The notes beneath the pieces are model-generated. The model saw only the letters and a program-made list of their open reading frames with translations, was not told the origin of the DNA and searched no databases. A program made the position numbers and the translations under genes. This document shows positions 61,287 to 64,000 of a DNA stretch of 64,000 nt, one piece after another. This stretch comes from Phytomonospora sp040655735 (GTDB taxonomy: Bacteria; Actinomycetota; Actinomycetes; Mycobacteriales; Micromonosporaceae), in assembly GCF_040655735.1 (NCBI RefSeq), contig NZ_JBFAKK010000005.1, forward strand, positions 540,323-604,322. The letters are read 5' to 3'. Position 1 is the stretch's first letter. The number at the start of each line of letters is the position of its first letter.

Positions 61287-62282
61287 ATGACGAACGTGTC
61301 CGGACGCCCCGACAAGACCGACATCGCGATCATCGGAGCCGGTCCCACCGGCCTGTTCGCGGCCTATTACGCGGGATTTCGCGGCCTGGCGGTGACACTG
61401 ATCGACGCGCTGCCGGAGCCCGGCGGCCAGATCACCGCCATGTACCCCGAGAAAATGATCTTCGATGTGGCCGGCTTCCCCGAGATCCGCGGCCGCGACC
61501 TGGTCGAGAACCTGGTCAAGCAGGCCGCGCCGTTCAACCCCGGCTACCGCCTCGGCAGACGTGCTGAACAGCTGTCCTACGACGAGGAGAACCTGCCGCG
61601 CCTGACCATGGACGACGGCAGCACCCTCGACTGCGGAGCCGTGCTCATCACCGGCGGCATCGGCAGTTTCACGTCGCGCCCCCTGCCTGCCGCCGACGGC
61701 TTCACCGGCGAGGGGATCGTGTACTTCGTGCCCCAGCTGGCCGTGCACGCCGACGAGGACGTCGTCGTGGTCGGCGGCGGGGACTCCGCCTTCGACTGGG
61801 CGCTCGCGCTGCACCCGATCGCCCGCAGCGTCACGATCGTCCACCGGCGTGACAAGTTCCGCGCCCACGCCCACACCGTCGAGCGGGTCAAGGCGCTCGA
61901 CGTTCCCATCGTGGTGAACGCCCAGGTCACGGCCTTGCATGGGCACGAGCGCGTCACCGGCGTCGAGGTCGCGGTGAAAGGCGAGGACGGCCCGCGTTCG
62001 CTGCCGGCCGACACGATCGTCGCCGCGCTCGGCTTCGTCGCCGACCTGGGGCCGCTCACCGAGTGGGGACTCGAACTCGACCGCCGGCACATCCTGGTCG
62101 ACCCGTCCATGGCCACGAACCTTCCGCGCGTGTTCGCGGCCGGGGACATCACCGAGTACGCGGGGAAGGTCCGGCTGATCGCCACCGGCTTCGGCGAGGC
62201 GGCCACCGCGGTCAACAACGCCGCCGTCGCCATCGACCCCTCCGCGCACCTTTTCCCGGGGCACTCCTCCGACGCCGGATAG
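61287..62282 (+). CDS. Ferredoxin-NADP+ reductase, thioredoxin-reductase-like (YumC type)
   Basis: The 331-aa flavoprotein has FAD-binding IIGAGPTGLFAAYYAG and GGQITAMYPEK, the NADPH-binding VVVGGGDSAFDWAL, and the C-terminal VFAAGDITEYAGKVRLIATGFGEAATAVNNA. It has no CxxC redox motif, which separates it from thioredoxin reductase and matches the YumC-type FNR. It transfers electrons between NADPH and ferredoxin, and could serve the P450 at 21.3 kb. ATG 61287 begins the conserved domain. Confidence 0.9.
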   Translation: MTNVSGRPDKTDIAIIGAGPTGLFAAYYAGFRGLAVTLIDALPEPGGQITAMYPEKMIFDVAGFPEIRGRDLVENLVKQAAPFNPGYRLGRRAEQLSYDEENLPRLTMDDGSTLDCGAVLITGGIGSFTSRPLPAADGFTGEGIVYFVPQLAVHADEDVVVVGGGDSAFDWALALHPIARSVTIVHRRDKFRAHAHTVERVKALDVPIVVNAQVTALHGHERVTGVEVAVKGEDGPRSLPADTIVAALGFVADLGPLTEWGLELDRRHILVDPSMATNLPRVFAAGDITEYAGKVRLIATGFGEAATAVNNAAVAIDPSAHLFPGHSSDAG

Positions 62283-62325
62283 CCCGCCCGCTGTCTCGCG
62301 CCCGCCGAGTGTCATACCCGGCGGG

Positions 62326-62331
62326 CATACT
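62326..62331 (+). promoter_or_regulatory. -10 box (CATACT) of the SRPBCC gene
   Basis: CATACT lies 6 nt before ATG 62338 without an SD, another leaderless arrangement. The match to TANNNT is imperfect at the first base. Confidence 0.35.
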
Positions 62332-62337
62332 CCCCAC

Positions 62338-62778
62338 ATGACTCTGACCAGGCTCGACATCCAGTCCGACGGGTGCCTGCTGCTGACCGTCGAGGCCGTG
62401 GCGCCCGCCGGGTCGGAGGCCGCGCTGATCGCCGCGTTCGTCACGCCCGAGGCGGTCGCCCGCTGGTGGTCTGCGGAACTGACCGTCGGCATGGTGGGGG
62501 AGCCGTACGTGGCCGCGTTCGCGAGGTTGGGGCAGACGATGCGGGGCGAGTTGCTCGCGCACGAACCCGCTCGACGGGTGGGGTTCACCTGGGCGTGGGA
62601 ACACGAGCCGATGGTGCCCGAGTACCGCGTTGCCGTGGAGGCGGTCGCCGAAGGAGGGCGTACGCGTTTGACGCTCACACACGGGCTTTACGCCGACGAC
62701 GAAGCCGGACGCGCCGACGCCGGGAGCCACCGAGCGGGGTGGGAGTTCTTCTTGCCCAGACTCGTGGCGGGGGTCTAG
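62338..62778 (+). CDS. SRPBCC/AHSA1-like domain protein
   Basis: The 146-aa single-domain protein has the Bet v 1/AHSA1 pattern: LTVEAVAPAGSEAALIAAFVTPEAVARWW, a TWAWEHEP strand, and C-terminal LTHGLYADDEAGRADAGSHRAGWEFFLPRL. Such domains bind hydrophobic ligands or regulate Hsp90; in bacteria most are uncharacterised. It lies 46 bp before a methyltransferase gene on the same strand. Confidence 0.85.
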   Translation: MTLTRLDIQSDGCLLLTVEAVAPAGSEAALIAAFVTPEAVARWWSAELTVGMVGEPYVAAFARLGQTMRGELLAHEPARRVGFTWAWEHEPMVPEYRVAVEAVAEGGRTRLTLTHGLYADDEAGRADAGSHRAGWEFFLPRLVAGV

Positions 62779-62824
62779 CGAAACCCGCTTGCCTCCGCCT
62801 GTCCCGTCGGTTTGGCTTTGCGTC

Positions 62825-63598
62825 ATGACCGACAAGACCGCCGTCCAGGCACTCGTGCGCCCTGAGCGCTATCCGCGTTCGTCGACCTATGACCCGGCTT
62901 GGTTGATCGGCCTCGACATGGGCCCGAACCCGCTCTGGCTGCTGGAGGACCTGGCCACCGACCTCGACCTGCGGCCGGGCATGCGCGTGCTCGACCTCGG
63001 GTCGGGGAAGGGCGCCACCTCGGTGTTCCTCGCGCGCGAGTTCGGTGTGGACGTCGTCGCCGCCGACTGGTGGGTCCCGGCGGAGGAGGCAGCGGCCGTG
63101 CACGCCGAGGCCGGTGTCGCCGACAAGGTCGAGGCCGTGCATACCGAGGCGCATGTTCTGCCCTTCGAACCGGAGAGCTTCGACGCGATCGTGTGCGTGG
63201 ACGCGTTCGAGTACTTCGGTACCGCCGACGGGTACTTGCCCTACCTCGCCGGTTTCCTGCGGCCCGGTGGGCAGCTGGGGATGGCGACGCCGGGGATGAC
63301 GCGCGAGGTGAGGGACCTGGGTGCGATCCCCGCGCACGTGAAGGCGGTGGTGGGCTGGGAGGCGATCGCGTGGCATACGCCGGAGTGGTGGCGGTTCCAG
63401 TGGGAGGTCACCGAGCTGGTGACGGTGACGTCGGCGCGCATGCAGGCGGATGGGTGGGGGGATTGGCTGCTGTGGGCGCGTGCGTGCGCGGAGGTTCAGC
63501 CGGGGGGCGAGGAGGCGAACGCGCCGGTGGTGGAGATGCTGGAGACGGACGGTGGTGAGTACCTGGGCTTCGCGCTGGTGACGGCGCGGAAGGTGTGA
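62825..63598 (+). CDS. Class I SAM-dependent methyltransferase
   Basis: The 257-aa protein has motif I VLDLGSGKGATS, post-I VVAADWW, motif II AIVCVDAFEYFG and post-II LRPGGQLGMATPG. The helical insert (AHVKAVVGWEAIAWHTPEWW) is seen in many bacterial small-molecule methyltransferases, which may act on a metabolite. No substrate can be named. ATG 62825 matches the domain start; the upstream in-frame segment is intergenic. Confidence 0.9.
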   Translation: MTDKTAVQALVRPERYPRSSTYDPAWLIGLDMGPNPLWLLEDLATDLDLRPGMRVLDLGSGKGATSVFLAREFGVDVVAADWWVPAEEAAAVHAEAGVADKVEAVHTEAHVLPFEPESFDAIVCVDAFEYFGTADGYLPYLAGFLRPGGQLGMATPGMTREVRDLGAIPAHVKAVVGWEAIAWHTPEWWRFQWEVTELVTVTSARMQADGWGDWLLWARACAEVQPGGEEANAPVVEMLETDGGEYLGFALVTARKV

Positions 63599-63829
63599 GG
63601 GGTGGGGTTCGGAAGGTTGGGGTGGGGGAGGGCTGGCGGCCGGGTAGGTGGGGCACGGCAGGGGGAGCCTCGGTCGCTTGGCATCTGCCGTGAGCCCGGG
63701 GTGGGACGGCTCGGCTGCTGTAGGTGGGTACCCGCCAGGTGAGCCGTACCCGGCACCGGGGACCTGTTGACCCGGCGTGACAGCCCTCGGGTGGTCAGGC
63801 ATCACTCACCCGGCCCACCACCGGCAGGC
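63599..63829. other. Intergenic sequence before the terminal repeat
   Basis: No gene is supported between the methyltransferase stop and the tandem units at 63830. Poly-G/T-rich stretches resemble the GGGGTTGGGG tract of the 18.8-kb repeat. Confidence 0.6.
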
Positions 63830-63935
63830 GTCACCTCCGGCCGGGGCCGGTGGCTTCGCGCCGGGGGCCCGGCAGTTCAGGCGTCACTTCCGGCCGGGGC
63901 CGGCGGCTTCGCGCCGGGTACCCGCCAGTTCAGGC
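63830..63935 (-). repeat. Two 53-bp tandem units of the dispersed repeat, copy 2 tail
   Basis: Units at 63830-63882 and 63883-63935 differ at about five positions. Each starts GTCAC(C/T)TCCGGCCGGGGCCGG and ends CAGTTCAGGC on the plus strand. Further degenerate GGTCAGGCATCAC and CCGGCAGGCGTCAC pieces lie just before. The orientation is opposite to the 18.8-kb copy. Confidence 0.8.
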
Positions 63936-63950
63936 GTAACAAGACGCCGG

Positions 63951-64000
63951 GGACCCGGCACCGGAGGAGGTGCCGCAGCCCGATCCCATGCCTGTCAGGA
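63951..64000 (-). repeat. Dispersed repeat, copy 2 (head, truncated by window end)
   Basis: The reverse complement matches 18743-18793 with about three differences, including the hairpin CGGCACC-TCCTCC-GGTGCCG. Its 5' end runs out of the window. Confidence 0.85.

Noticed and set aside
61287..62282. Thioredoxin reductase
   Set aside because: No CxxC redox motif; the pattern fits the ferredoxin-NADP reductase group.

Overview
The window is high-GC DNA with strong GC3 codon bias, and it comes from an actinobacterium. It carries mycothiol S-conjugate amidase (mca), DUF4307, a GTP-type PEP carboxykinase, a LytR-CpsA-Psr protein and many leaderless genes with a TANNNT box 6-8 nt before GTG or ATG. 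A spore-forming or mycelial actinomycete is a reasonable guess; the family cannot be fixed from the sequence. No rRNA, tRNA, CRISPR array or complete insertion sequence was seen.

A conserved chromosomal backbone runs through the window in roughly the order known around Mycobacterium tuberculosis Rv1075c-Rv1095: SGNH hydrolase (3.9 kb), cystathionine beta-synthase (4.7), cystathionine gamma-synthase (9.9), mca (13.2), DUF4307 (14.2), greA (14.8), a DUF255 thioredoxin-like protein (44.1), short-chain Z-prenyl synthase (52.0) and PIN-PhoH ATPase (59.3). Accessory blocks separate these genes.

Layout. 0-3.9 kb: a 25-residue ORF coupled to a soluble Ser/Thr kinase with a TPR-like tail, followed by a RelE/ParE-like domain fused to a UvrD helicase; this is a possible conflict or stress module. 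3.9-17.5 kb: sulfur amino-acid, thiol and housekeeping genes, including an amidase homologue without its catalytic triad. 17.6-21.2 kb: a eukaryotic-type glutamine synthetase, a dispersed repeat, two small unknown genes and two decayed genes. 21.3-29.8 kb: a P450, a ClpB/ClpC hybrid ATPase, and a four-gene gamma-glutamylation route for amine catabolism (GlnA-like ligase, aldehyde dehydrogenase, SDR, gamma-Glu hydrolase). 29.6-32.9 kb: a BRCT/beta-propeller protein and its frameshifted partner. 33-43.8 kb: lipoprotein, ADP-ribosylglycohydrolase, an ABC-2 exporter operon with its own XRE regulator and an operator-like palindrome, NAD-dependent epimerase, LCP protein, MFS/LysR pair, and a DUF3800 plus 599-aa unknown pair. 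44-52.8 kb: DUF255 protein, a fusion of a degenerate asparagine synthetase with an F420-ligase-like domain, EamA transporter, pckG preceded by a Rex-like site, and uppS. 53-59.3 kb: three paralogous lysozyme-fold secreted proteins, a secreted serine protease, and a 2.2-kb gene-free tract full of short tandem repeats. 59.3-64 kb: PhoH, DUF6210-like, ferredoxin-NADP reductase, SRPBCC and methyltransferase genes, ending in a second copy of the dispersed repeat, cut by the window edge.
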